Shown piece after piece: positions 45,251 to 64,000 of a DNA stretch of 64,000 bases. The position numbers and the translations under genes were made by a program. Under the pieces are notes generated by a model, which did not search any database, had not been told where the DNA came from, and saw nothing but the letters and a program-made list of their open reading frames with translations. Source of the stretch: Bugula neritina (taxonomy: Eukaryota > Bryozoa > Gymnolaemata > Cheilostomatida > Bugulidae). How positions within the stretch are numbered: the first letter of the stretch is position 1; every line of letters begins with the position of its first letter. The stretch lies in the NCBI GenBank assembly GCA_964035545.1, contig OZ037768.1:13826175-13890174 (forward strand), written 5' to 3'.

Positions 45251-45659
45251 ACACTGATAATTATACTTATTAGTACTACTAACACTATGACTCAACATTA
45301 ATTAATGAATCTCTAGAAATGATGCAGCACAAGGCTGAAGGCTGGTAGTGTTAGGGTTATTGTTGGATTAACGGGATGGGAAAGTGTTACTGAAGTCTCA
45401 GTCTCTCAAGCAGAGCTGCAAGAGTCATTGACTAAATCTTTGAGAAAAAATATGATTATTCATAAAGCATTTCAGAATACCATTTTTATAGAATCTTCAA
45501 CTTGTGCCTTGCTGGAATGCAGATCTTCAGTATGAATAGTGTTTTGTGGTATTTTGAAATAACAACTAGCTGACTAGTGCTATTGATTAGGCTGACTGAC
45601 TATATTAGTATATACTGTAACGTATAATTGCTTTGTGTGTATGAAGTTTTTCAAGAAAA
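45251..45659 (+). other. Upstream region of TEX10
   Basis: 409 bp between a TAN array and the TEX10 start codon. It presumably contains the promoter and 5' UTR; no core element was assigned. Confidence 0.4.
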
Positions 45660-48600
45660 ATGCCTAAGAAGAAAACAAAAAAAGATAGAGATTTTCAGAA
45701 GGTCAAGTTTAAAGTTGGCAAAAAGCTTCCCAGAGCAGAAAATATTACCTCTACTGCTTTTAAATCGAAATCCATAATTGTGAAGGAACAGTTGAAAGAT
45801 ACATCGGTCAATAACCAAAACCAAGATGTAACAAAAAAAGTTCGAAATTCTCAGGTTAGTTTACTTTTTTTGAAATATTCAATTCATTGTCAATCCAAAT
45901 GCAGTTTTCACAAGTCTTGCGAAAATATACCACAACTTATGGGATTGCCTGTTCAAGCCTGCTTAATATTTAATCCATCTGCTAATGTATATTAGTTCAC
46001 TGAAGTTTTGCAGCACTTGGCATTAAGACTTCTAACTGGAGGAGAACTAACAACTGGGTTTTTTTTTTGATTAATAGATTCTATTTTGTTGTTGTCGGCA
46101 AATTTAATTTCCGTCATTAGTAATATTTTAATGTCTTGCAAGCGGTAGCCTACTGACATATTTTCACCATCAGATTTATGAGATTAGTTTGATTGTTAAT
46201 TTGTATTTTAAAGTTCAAAATAGTACAATCTGTTCAATGGAGTAAGTTTTGATTTAACAGCTTATTTTTTCTGTAGGAGCTACTGGCACATCTGCAACAT
46301 TATAATGCTTCTTTTCGGCTGAATTCACTGAACACGATTAAAGAAATATTTCTAAGTGAGCCCAGCAAACTGGCTCTGTACATAGGCACTGTCATAGACC
46401 GAGTTGCTTCATTAACCTCTGACAAAGAAAGGGACATTAGGTTGGTGCCAGTTGTCTTTTTATCTTACAACTCATTTTTCTGTGTCCAAAATATTTTCTT
46501 ATATATCACTTTCCTTTACAATAATTTTAACTTTTTAAGTTATATTTTTTTGGAGTACTGCATTAGTAGTGTAATGCTATTTAACTAACATTTAGAGCAG
46601 CTGTGCTGGAATGTTTACGAAGTATATTTGCTTCACTGGATACCAGAAAGATATCCGCATATCTACCTACAATCATTGCTCATTTGAAATGTGCGATGAC
46701 CCATTTGAACGAAAATGTAAAGCTTGACTCATTGAAGGTAAATATATTACTTTGCCTCAGTTTTTTCTAGCCGGTTTTGTCAGCATTTTTTAGTTTTATT
46801 TTCAGTTGCCATGTTTTTGCTCATTTTGTTGTGGCAATTAAAGTCTTAGATCCTCCGCAGTGTAGAATCTCATGCAGTTTTTAGAGTTGCTCATAGTGAA
46901 GTATCCACAAGCTCTTCATCAAGATATTTTCAAGTTGATGGAAAGCTTTCTAGACCTCATTTCAAGCAAAGCAGCCAATGGAAAGCGGTCACTGAGAGTG
47001 AGTGTCACTCTTCATTATTTTGTTATTAGGAAGTAAGATTTTTCTTCGTATGTTAATATTTTTCAATTGTTTAAACGGCTTTGCTTTTTCAACAACTGGT
47101 TTTGCTGATGGCTGTACCTGCTATAAACAACTACATTTTAATTTTCAAGTTTGTGGTTATTTTAGGGTACTAAATTATTATAGTGTACTGCTGCCCTTTG
47201 ACGACTTATTATTAGAAACACTAATTTGGGGACATAGTAATTTGAAAGTTGAGATAGGTATATGCCATTATTGTCTCAAGCTTCCTTTTTAGCCAATAAC
47301 TAATGTTTCAGGTTTCTCCTAACAGTAAGCTATCCACAGCAAAATGGAGACAGCAGGCATTTCTTCAATTAGAAGACCTCTTATCTACTCAAATTAAAAT
47401 AAATGAAGAACCTGGGGCTGGTGTTGATATGATGCACCAGATCACTAGTGAATCTGGATTGCTTCACAGAGAGATCTCTTCCAGTTTTTACCTCTCAACT
47501 TCAGGTTTAGAAGAATACTGTATCAGGTAACACTGGCTATTCCTACAATAGAGAATATAGTTGGCAACCTCTTTTCTATCCTCACTGCTGTCTAGTGTAC
47601 AGAATGTGTGAAGGGTGAAGGAGTTTTCAGGGATTGGCACTACTTGGGCACCATATTATACTTGTGCTATCCAGAAATATGTCAAAATTAGAAATATCAA
47701 TCCAGGTTTGCAATAGCATTTTTCCTTTCACACAAAATGTATTTTCTTTACTGGAGAATTACAATCCTGTGTGTGCATTGGTATCACTACTAAAAGAAAA
47801 GTTTGTAGTTTGTGTGAAAATAGTAAAATTGCCTTCTTAACAATCTGCCATGGGTTCAAAAATGCTATTTCAAGAATTATTACAATTGAAGTATATAGAT
47901 TGCCAGATTTTCTTAAACGAACGGTTTATTTTCTTTTTCCTTTCTCGTGGTAGATTTTTTCTCAAAGTTCTAGAGCTAGGCTTAGTTTTAGAAGATGTTG
48001 AGATGTTGCAAGCTGTAGATTAAGTGTGAGGCGCTGGGCCAGGGTGGTGGACCTCTCTTCATTACTCATTACCAAACTCTCTTAAATATTTATACAACAG
48101 AAAGGTGGCATTCATAAGACTATTGTCCAATTCTGTGCCCTGTTTCAAGATAATGGTATCAGTCCAACTAACATATATATCGATATAAAATTAACATTTT
48201 TTAATATTTGATTTCAGCAATTCGTTGTCAGAAGGTTTGGTACGATGCAATGTGTGTAGGTTGTCTAATTTCTAAAACCTATTAAAGACATTGTAGTGTG
48301 TATTGGTGTAATATAGACTGTACCTAACCAAACTCAATATTTTCGTTGTAAAGTTCTTAATTGATAGTGAAAGTTGGCTAAAAATTTCTAACTAAATTAA
48401 CTGTGTTTTCTCTGGGATTCTAAATTATTCTTGAAGCAGTCAACCCATACACGAGCCCATAATTGTTTAGACTTTAGATTGTGAATATAGTATTAACTTA
48501 TAGAGCTGCTTTTAATATGGTGGTCTTGTAGATTTCACAACATCAGCAGTGGAGATGATCCTGATGAACAGCAAAAGCTAATGTTTTTTATTGAAGAAAT

Positions 48601-51600
48601 TCTTCCACTGCTTCGAGAAACCTGGGTCGAATTATCTGCAGGTACTTAAACCTAGCAGAGCAGTTTTATAGCATGCAACCCTATTGTTATTTTCTCTCTG
48701 TTTTGAGTTATTGGTGTAAAAAATGTCTTTGTGTGCACACACTAACAAAGCCAAAAACCATAGTTTTCAACTCAGTGGCTCATCTGAGATTATGGAGGTT
48801 TTATTTTTCAACATTCTTAAGGGTGACTACTGTCTCACTATAATTATTATATATGCTCTGAAGTTGGTCTATTAGCTTTAAATTTGTGCTACACTCTCTT
48901 CCATGGCTCTAGCGTGTCTTCATGACCAAAGTAGTTGGTCAAAATTGGTCCCAACTATGGTTAACTGTTGGTAAGTTCTTTTTTCCATTAATTATTAAAT
49001 TTATGCAGTATTGAAATATTCGCATTATATGTATCTTGGCCATCATCTACAGATATTTTGGGAGTTCTAAGCAAATGGGTTTTATAACAAATTGTGTGTA
49101 CACATGTCCTAATTAATTCAGATGTTAGTTCACCTGCTGGTGTTACAGTGTATAGGAATTATTGAGCTGACACTAATTATTACTGACTTTTATCGCATGC
49201 TATTCTTAGCTGCTGCAGAGCAGAGATTAACCGCTAAGATGACCTAAATGTTTAGAATACAGGATATGCACACTGTTGACTGATGTAACAAATGAAACTG
49301 CCTCACTTTCTATTGAAATATTGAGCATGGGAAAAGTAAAATAGGCTACGTTCAACAGACCTGACATAAAATTTATAAAATAATTTCTCTTCTCTATGCT
49401 AATTTATTTATAAATTGGTACTATTAATAAGTTTTTTTTCCCATTTGTTGCTGAAATTAAACTTGAGTTCTAGCTGACAGGCACAAACTGATTTATCTAC
49501 TGTAAAATATTTTAGTAAAAAATCATTAAATATATATTTAAGTTTTTAGTGAATGTTACACGGTCAATATGGAAGCAAATTTATCTTCATATAGGTGTTA
49601 CTGGAGCAGATGGCCTACTCTCTTTGGTCTCTGTGGTGAACATATTAAATATTTTGCATCAAATGGTTGTTTCGTCAGAAATTAATAGCTCACAGGTAAC
49701 TATGCTGCACACAGAAAGACTTGGTTTACACAACATATGGATATATTACAAGCTTTCTTCAATGTCTGTAGCATCTAAACATTGTTGTATCATTTACTTG
49801 TTAGCTTGCGTTGAACTTACTGCGGGCTGAAGTTTCCGATTGTGTTGAAAATGGGTTTCCATTCTCTTTGGAGAGTTTTGGCTCTGCTAAGAAGGCCCGA
49901 GGAGTGAAAAGCAAGTTGGCCTCGTCATCTGTATGTATTCTGCAGTGTATATATACTTACAGCAACATATTATTTAAATATCTCTCAGATGTTTGTCAGC
50001 CTAAATATAATACTGAATTATTGTATGTAGTTAAGAATAATCGTTATTAGAGGTCTCTTCTGATTGGATAAGTACACATCTACTCGTTATGTTAGCTCAT
50101 TGCATTGGTTATATTTCAGGGTGCTACAGCTGTTATATTGAACTTGAAGTTATGCCTCCTTGCCAATGTGTTGGGCTGTTCAAATGAGTCCACACAACAG
50201 CATCTGACTCAGTTGATGACAGGAGATAACTTGGAGCAGTTTGGAGAACATTTACTAATACTGTGTAATATTCCATCTGGTGAGCACCTCTTTCTAGTCT
50301 CTTTGGTTTAAAGTCTTTGGTCAGCCTGCTATGCAGCATAGTTTGTTGTAAGCTTTTTGATATTTTAGATTTGCTACACTTTGTTGTAACTTTTTTTAGA
50401 TAATATAATAACATAATATTATCTTTTACTCGTATTAATCTTATCTTTTTTCCGATGTGTCATTCAATTCTTGTTTATTTCAGTGTTTCTACATAGCACA
50501 TGTTGTGTACCAGCATCAGCTGGTTAAGAATAGTCTATCTAGCTTGTTGTTTAATTGTAGGAAATATATTGGAGAAAGTGATAGTTAGCCTGGGTTCCCA
50601 ACTATCTTACTCCCCCTTTCAAATACACATACTCATTAAGCTCTTACAAAAACAAATAACGTCAGATCACAGGTATTACCTCTGCTGCTCATTGTGCTGT
50701 TTGTCTTGGAAGGCTGTGCCAACTTGTTCAAGTTTGAATTATGTTGGACTTAGTCATGAAATCACTTCCTTGATTTTTTTCAGACATTCATTTATTAGAT
50801 GCTTTGATTTCCCATTACAAGCTTTCACATCATAAATGTTATGAAAATTTCTCATATTTCAATTGACTTCACACTTGCAGACACTCCAGCTACAGATTTG
50901 ACATTTCCTCTTATTGTTTTAGTTTGCATAAAGATACAGGAGATGTGATGCTGACATTGATGAGTGAAGCTAATTTGACAAAGAGACATCAGATTGATCT
51001 ACTCTCTGTAATGAACAAGGCTTGTCTAACAAGGAAGTTCCATTTGCAGTCCTCCGAATTCATGCCTATCTTCATAGGTACTTCAACTACCATTAATACA
51101 TTTCTGTTTTATCTCTTTATTTGCAGCAACGGTTTTGAGGTCTCTACAAATCTGAATGTGGATCTAAAGCATTACTAGAGCTCAAAAGTACACTACACTT
51201 TTGCTGCTATGGGTTTTGGGGGGGGGGGGAAGTGTCTAAAATTTGTGAAATAGTTGCAAAATGAATTGTATGCATATTTAAAGGTATCTGAGAGGAATTG
51301 GCAGTTCCATGGTTCTCATTACATTTAGTAATTATTTCTGTTGACATGGTAGCTGTATGTTTTCTGCTTATAAACTGAGCTGCTCTGCACTAGAAAGAAA
51401 GTTGTTGCAAATTTCACTCCACTGTGAACAAACCATGACCGCTCAATATTGGTCATAGAACAGCATACTTGTATAACATTTTACCAATCTATTAATATAA
51501 CTTTTTGCTATAAGGGACTGACTATACAACTGTGTCTTTTCTACCATCTTCTTATGCTGCTTCTCTAGCCAGCATGTTTATGCAGTGTGTTAAGCCTCAA

Positions 51601-53743
51601 ATTGTATTTGTCAGGTATAATAGAAAGTTACCTTGGAGGAAACAAAAAAGCTGATAAGTCTGTAGTGTCTGCTGAGGACAAGGAACTGCTACAGCTGTTG
51701 TTCTCACTGCTGTGTCATGTGGACAGCATCAACACATGTGACCTTCTAAAGCCCATGTGTCAGTTGATATGGCAGCCAGATGTGGTGCCCATCCGCCTGG
51801 TAGAATTTGTTCTCTACATTGTACATAGCAGGTCCGTAATAACGGTGAAATAATATTTGTACATTCAGAGTTCTTGTCCAATCCAGGAACTACTTACAAT
51901 ATCCAGCAGCAAAATACAAGCGTAGCCTACTATTGTTTGTTTGTTATAGGATAGAAGATGGTGGCATTACTATGGCTAATTACATAAGTTTTCTATCCAC
52001 AATACTTGGAGGTGATGCTTCTATGACTTTTCAGGACAAACTTTTTCTTCAACATACTACCCATATTACGGAGGCCATTCTTAGACATGTCAACTCAACT
52101 TTCCCTAACTCTTCTCAAGTGTTTGATTTGATGGAGCATTTCTACAGGAAATTTCTGGTAGTAAGTAATTTATGATGTATATCTAAACTTCTAATTTATT
52201 TTAAAGTTTTGTAAGAGCCAGGTTTTGGTAAAAAATACTGTATCTTCATTTCTTTTGTTTTCCTAAATAAAAAATATTCAAGAGAGGTTTTCTTGAGAAT
52301 AAAATAGAGTCAGGCCGTAAGCAATTCTACAATCATAATATGTGTTCATTGAAATATAATTTTGGCCCAGCATAATCAAATGTGGTGCCTAAACAAGTAC
52401 TACATTTTGGATAATTTTTCCTTCATGTATTTTCAGACTAGTGAGGTATTCCTACCCCTCTGCACATGTATAAACTTATTGGAAGCTAGTTTCTCTGCTG
52501 GGGGATTTAAAGAGACATTTGTCAACGATGTACTGATTTGCTTCTTGAGACACATGGCCATAGAGCAGTCTGCTGGTAATAGCAAAGCTTAGCTTTTACA
52601 TTCTCTTGCAAGATTGTAGATTAATATATTTTCTTGTTGAAACTCATTTGATGTAAGGTGTTAGAGCGTATTTCAAACAGGATCTTTTATGCCCAAAAAT
52701 AAATTAGAATGTTGAGTTGTTGGTTAATTGTTATTGAATTGATTGTGTAAAAGAGTTTGTGCAATCTATTTTAAAGTTTCATTTTCTATTCATGTTTAGT
52801 AACTTTTTTAAGTGGCAAAACTTTGTTCACAATACTTAAAAACCTGAAATGTAAACCAGTCGGTCAGATAATTTATACTTCTGCTTCAAATGACCAAATT
52901 GACTTTTTACTTTATTCAGGAAATGTTATGCTAAATGACAACAATGAGACCAAAATTAATCAAAAGAATGAGGAATATAGTCTTTCCATTAGACTGAGTC
53001 AGTTTTATATTTCACTGTAGCTTTTGTTGATAAAATACATTACTTCAACTTTAAAATAATGTTCTGCCTTCAAATTTATCAATGCCAAGTGTATTGCAGA
53101 AGATGTGAAAACTAGTTGAATTTCAATGTTCATGGAATTATATGCTGACATTTAGCTCACTATCAATTGTCAGTTTATAATCTGAAAGTTTGCAAACTAC
53201 TTCATTGAGTGATGTTCAATGAAAAAAATTCTTGTCATCTAAATAGAATAGAATATATACCTTTTAGGTGTTACGAGTCAATCAGATGTCTCCCAAAACA
53301 GTAGCGGAAGCCTTTTTGATAATGGAGGTAAAGAAATATTAGCTAAGTTTAGCAAGCTACAACCGAATATGACAAGAACAGCCAACAGACAACTAACTAC
53401 AGGTTGGAATCTATTTTATTGTAATATGAATGAGATAATTAAAAATGTGGCGTTTAATATTCACATTAATTACATAAGTATAAGTGCAATAACTTGCCAC
53501 AGTAGTTGAAATATTATTCTGTTCTTGGAAAGCTTTCAACTGCTCTGTGTGGAAGTAGAATTAATATTTAGTGTTCATGTTCAATTCTAACAGTAGTTTA
53601 TGCTTGCTTTAGGAAGCTTAGCTGAGGACACCCAACTTCACCAAATTATGTTGCGTATAATTGCTGATGTGTGCAGATATGCAGATGTTGACCTTGTAGA
53701 GGACAAAGATAGCGAAATTTCATTCATACATGTATTTAATTAA
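45660..53743 (+). CDS. TEX10: TEX10 / Ipi1 homologue, ribosome-biogenesis HEAT-repeat protein
   Basis: 16 coding exons: 45660-45854, 46277-46440, 46596-46737, 46878-46997, 47312-47526, 48532-48641, 49595-49695, 49805-49930, 50120-50279, 50561-50672, 50923-51077, 51615-51831, 51950-52160, 52437-52575, 53268-53402, 53613-53743. They total 810 aa (human TEX10 about 929) with continuous phase. The N-terminus [28 protein letters not shown] is the family hallmark: a basic, nuclear-localisation-like tail followed by a conserved helix. [14 protein letters not shown] and the next ~150 residues are the Ipi1/TEX10 N-terminal repeat region. In other animals TEX10 works with PELP1, WDR18 and SENP3 in ITS2 processing and 60S maturation in the nucleolus. 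The C-terminal half is divergent and shorter, so exons 13-16 are less certain than 1-12. Confidence 0.9.
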
Positions 53744-54237
53744 ATTATAATTAAAAAATTATATTTCCGTTACTTGGTATATAATAATGTGTATGATAAA
53801 GCTGTTATAAAAGCATGTTATTTACAGTTAAATAGTAACACACAAAGTGTAAATAAAGAATTGAATAGTTTTCATTGTCACTGGAAGCAAAAACCTTTCA
53901 TATCATATTGGAAATATTAGTATTTATGGAGTTACTGGTCATTATTACAGTAAGGGACAAAGTAAATTGGAATTTTGTGCACCAATACCAAAGCGCAAAT
54001 AAAAAGTAAATAAAATCAACTAACATTACATAAAAACAAGGAAGTCAAACAAAAGTCTATCACAATTATCTGAAAAAGTGTACTGAAGATTTAGCAATTT
54101 CAGCATATAACAAACAGTACAGAAAACACTCCTGTCACAATAGTATCAAACAGGTTCAACCTGAGCATTTAAAGTCTAGAAAGTAAAGTATATATTAACA
54201 TACATTAATACTGCATAATTAAAAATGGTATATATTT
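53744..54237. other. Convergent intergenic gap between TEX10 and the Scm-like gene
   Basis: 494 bp of AT-rich DNA that must hold both 3' UTRs. No separate gene was seen. Confidence 0.5.
53852..53857 (+). terminator. Polyadenylation signal AATAAA of TEX10
   Basis: Canonical AATAAA 108 bp after the TEX10 stop codon, in the gap before the convergent Scm-like gene. Confidence 0.6.
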
Positions 54238-62202
<7,965 letters not shown>

Positions 62203-63640
62203 AACATAAAGACTTTCCTTAAACTACAAAAAGCTGATTTGGGAAACTCCAAAGGTAGAACATCGTCCAGACCGCTGCTTAAAATATTCTAGTTTCGAAA
62301 CTATAACTTTCACTTTCCAAATTTGTTGGATGTTATCACTAACCGGAAACCACAAAATTAGTCTCGAGAGCCATACTTACCTCAAATGAATGTAATCTTT
62401 ATCGTAATTTGTGGTTTTCTTAATTTTAAAATAGCAAAAAGACTGTTTAAGTAATTTAATGCTAATTATTGTTGTACTGTTAGTATAATAAAGCAAGTTT
62501 TAAAAGTAAAAGTTAAGAAAAGACAACAACTCCCGTTACTTAAACTCAATGCATTGAACTAAACTCTATAAAATATTTCATTGAAATAAACCTCGCCAAA
62601 ATTAAGGTTACCCAGCTTCTAGATTGCATATAGTTATGTTTATAATAGTGATTGCTAGAAAAGGCTTATCGGGAAGAAGATAATAAATAGAGATGATTGC
62701 AGATGTCTTGCATTTTCGCATGTTGATTAGTACATACGCTCCAAATTTTCAAATTTTGCAGCAAAGAAAAGTTTATTGTCATTTAACTATTGGGTTATGT
62801 TAGTTATGAATTTTATCATCTGTAGTAGGAACTAATAAAATATTCTTTTCATTTTATCAATTACCAATAACAACTTGATATATACAAATAATTAAAGCTC
62901 CTTGCTATTTCAGTCACCATCTTGTATATGAGAACTACCGTATAATATTGTGGGAGCTTTATTCATAACAACATACTCATTCATAGCCATAAATTTATTA
63001 CATCTAAATATCAACTGTCAATAGCCAATGATTTTTTTTTCTTTCGATTATTTATTACTCTCACAAAATGCTATGCTCTATGTATAAAGGCCCGTCGTTT
63101 CTGGCGTTTTAAATTATAAAACTATATACACTATTAATAAACAAGTAATGGTGTTTTATAAACAATACCATTAACAAGTATTATACAGAAGTGGAAAAGC
63201 ATTAATTGTTAATGGTTTGGAGATATGTTTTCCTTTGTTGGTTTTCACAATTCAACATCAAATGGAACATTATACAAATATGCAAATCGTACTCGAACTT
63301 AACCAACTGATGTAACTTATGCAGCGCTATGAAAAGTACATTACCCTAAGGCCTAAACCAACCAGAGTTACCATCCCTTAATTAACAAACACAAAACACT
63401 TATGAGTGCACACGCGAAACTGTTTGCTTGCGCTATTACGTGATGTTAACTAATAGAGACGCGCGTAGTAATACACAAACTTTAAAAAGAATCACTCAAC
63501 CGTAACGACCCGATGAGTTTAATATTTCACTACAATACCAACCGTAGGAGGTTTCTTTGGCATATGCCGATGTTGTCACTTCTCTCTTGTGTGATTGACC
63601 ACAGTTCAGTGTAATAAAGAAGGTGAGATGGCCTCAAAAG
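62203..63640. other. Upstream region of the Scm-like gene and intergenic DNA
   Basis: AT-rich, with a less AT-rich patch containing several CpGs at about 63400-63490 (cacacgcgaaac, gacgcgcgtagt). That patch could be a promoter or a distal element but has no recognisable motif. No gene was seen. Confidence 0.4.
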
Positions 63641-63960
63641 ATCAGTAATGATGAGCTATATAAGAAGACATGGCAGAAACCTTGGTCCACACCATAAGAA
63701 CATGAAGAATAACATGACTTGGGCACCTTCTCAGACTATCAGAATGTGCACCAGCCAAGCAAGCACTAGAGATATATCTGAACTACCCAGCAAAACATCC
63801 CAGAGGGGTTAGAAAAATCTCATGGGTTGATACTGTCAAAAAAGACCTCAAAACATATGCCAACAGAACATTTTATCAGTGTATACTGTATAGATCTGGC
63901 ATGGCACCAGATAGAAATGTATAGAGGTCAATAGTGGCAAAGACAGTAGATGTTATGAGC
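63641..63960 (+). mobile_element. Non-LTR retrotransposon (LINE) 3' fragment
   Basis: Broken reading frames resemble the region after reverse transcriptase in many animal LINEs: ISNDELYKKTWQKPWSTP, then LGHLLRLSECAPAKQALEIY and HPRGVRKISWVDTVKKDLK, ending in MAPDRNV and a stop. At least one frameshift separates the first two pieces. The fragment may continue beyond the window end. Confidence 0.65.
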
Positions 63961-64000
63961 TGATACGAGATGTAACCTCGTTACGGACCTCGTCAATAAG

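Noticed and set aside
47002-47292. 96-codon plus-strand frame
   Set aside because: Lies in a TEX10 intron between two well-supported exons and is not conserved.

Overview
This window is an intron-rich, AT-rich stretch of an animal nuclear genome. It carries four protein genes that can be recognised exon by exon (importin-11, mitochondrial glycerol-3-phosphate dehydrogenase, TEX10/Ipi1 and an Scm-type Polycomb protein), one F-box gene, and several transposable elements. The combination of metazoan gene set, short AT-rich introns and Ty3/BEL retrotransposons suggests an invertebrate, but I cannot name the phylum from sequence alone. All exon models were built by hand from GT/AG sites, reading-phase continuity and remembered family alignments. 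No search was run.

Layout. 1-1510: TAN-trinucleotide low-complexity DNA. 1511-8963: a nearly full-length Ty3/gypsy-type LTR retrotransposon on the minus strand, with 306-bp LTRs that differ at one base, a tRNA-Leu primer site, gag, an arginine-rich middle frame, protease-RT-RNase H, integrase and an extra 3' ORF with a C2H2 zinc finger. 9922-10412: a small inverted-repeat (MITE-like) element. 12179-14184: F-box gene (+, 3 exons). 14474-26421: importin-11 (-, 24 exons, 978 aa). 26422-29692: intergenic, with a relic of the MITE-like end and TAN repeats. 29693-39422: GPD2 (-, 15 exons, 717 aa), whose introns hold a tRNA-derived SINE and a 17-bp minisatellite. 40179-43950: a decayed, internally deleted BEL/Pao element (-) whose 3' LTR contains a 258-bp near-perfect palindrome. 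43951-45659: TAN repeats and intergenic DNA. 45660-53743: TEX10 (+, 16 exons, 810 aa). 54238-62202: Scm-like gene (-, 12 exons, 585 aa). 62203-64000: intergenic, ending in a LINE 3' fragment.

The host genes are housekeeping genes with no operon-like relation. Importin-11 is a nuclear import receptor, GPD2 feeds electrons from glycerol-3-phosphate into the respiratory chain, TEX10 acts in the Rix1/PELP1 rRNA-processing complex, and the Scm protein is a chromatin reader. F-box and importin-11 converge (289 bp between stop codons), as do TEX10 and Scm (494 bp).

The most unusual signal is in the Ty3-type element. Gag overlaps a second frame at a G_TTA_AAC heptamer, followed after 6 nt by a perfect 9-bp all-GC hairpin. 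That second frame ends at a TGA directly after a G_GGG_GGG heptamer that leads, again by a -1 shift, into pol. Two consecutive -1 frameshift signals plus an extra zinc-finger ORF downstream of integrase make this the best candidate for something undescribed.
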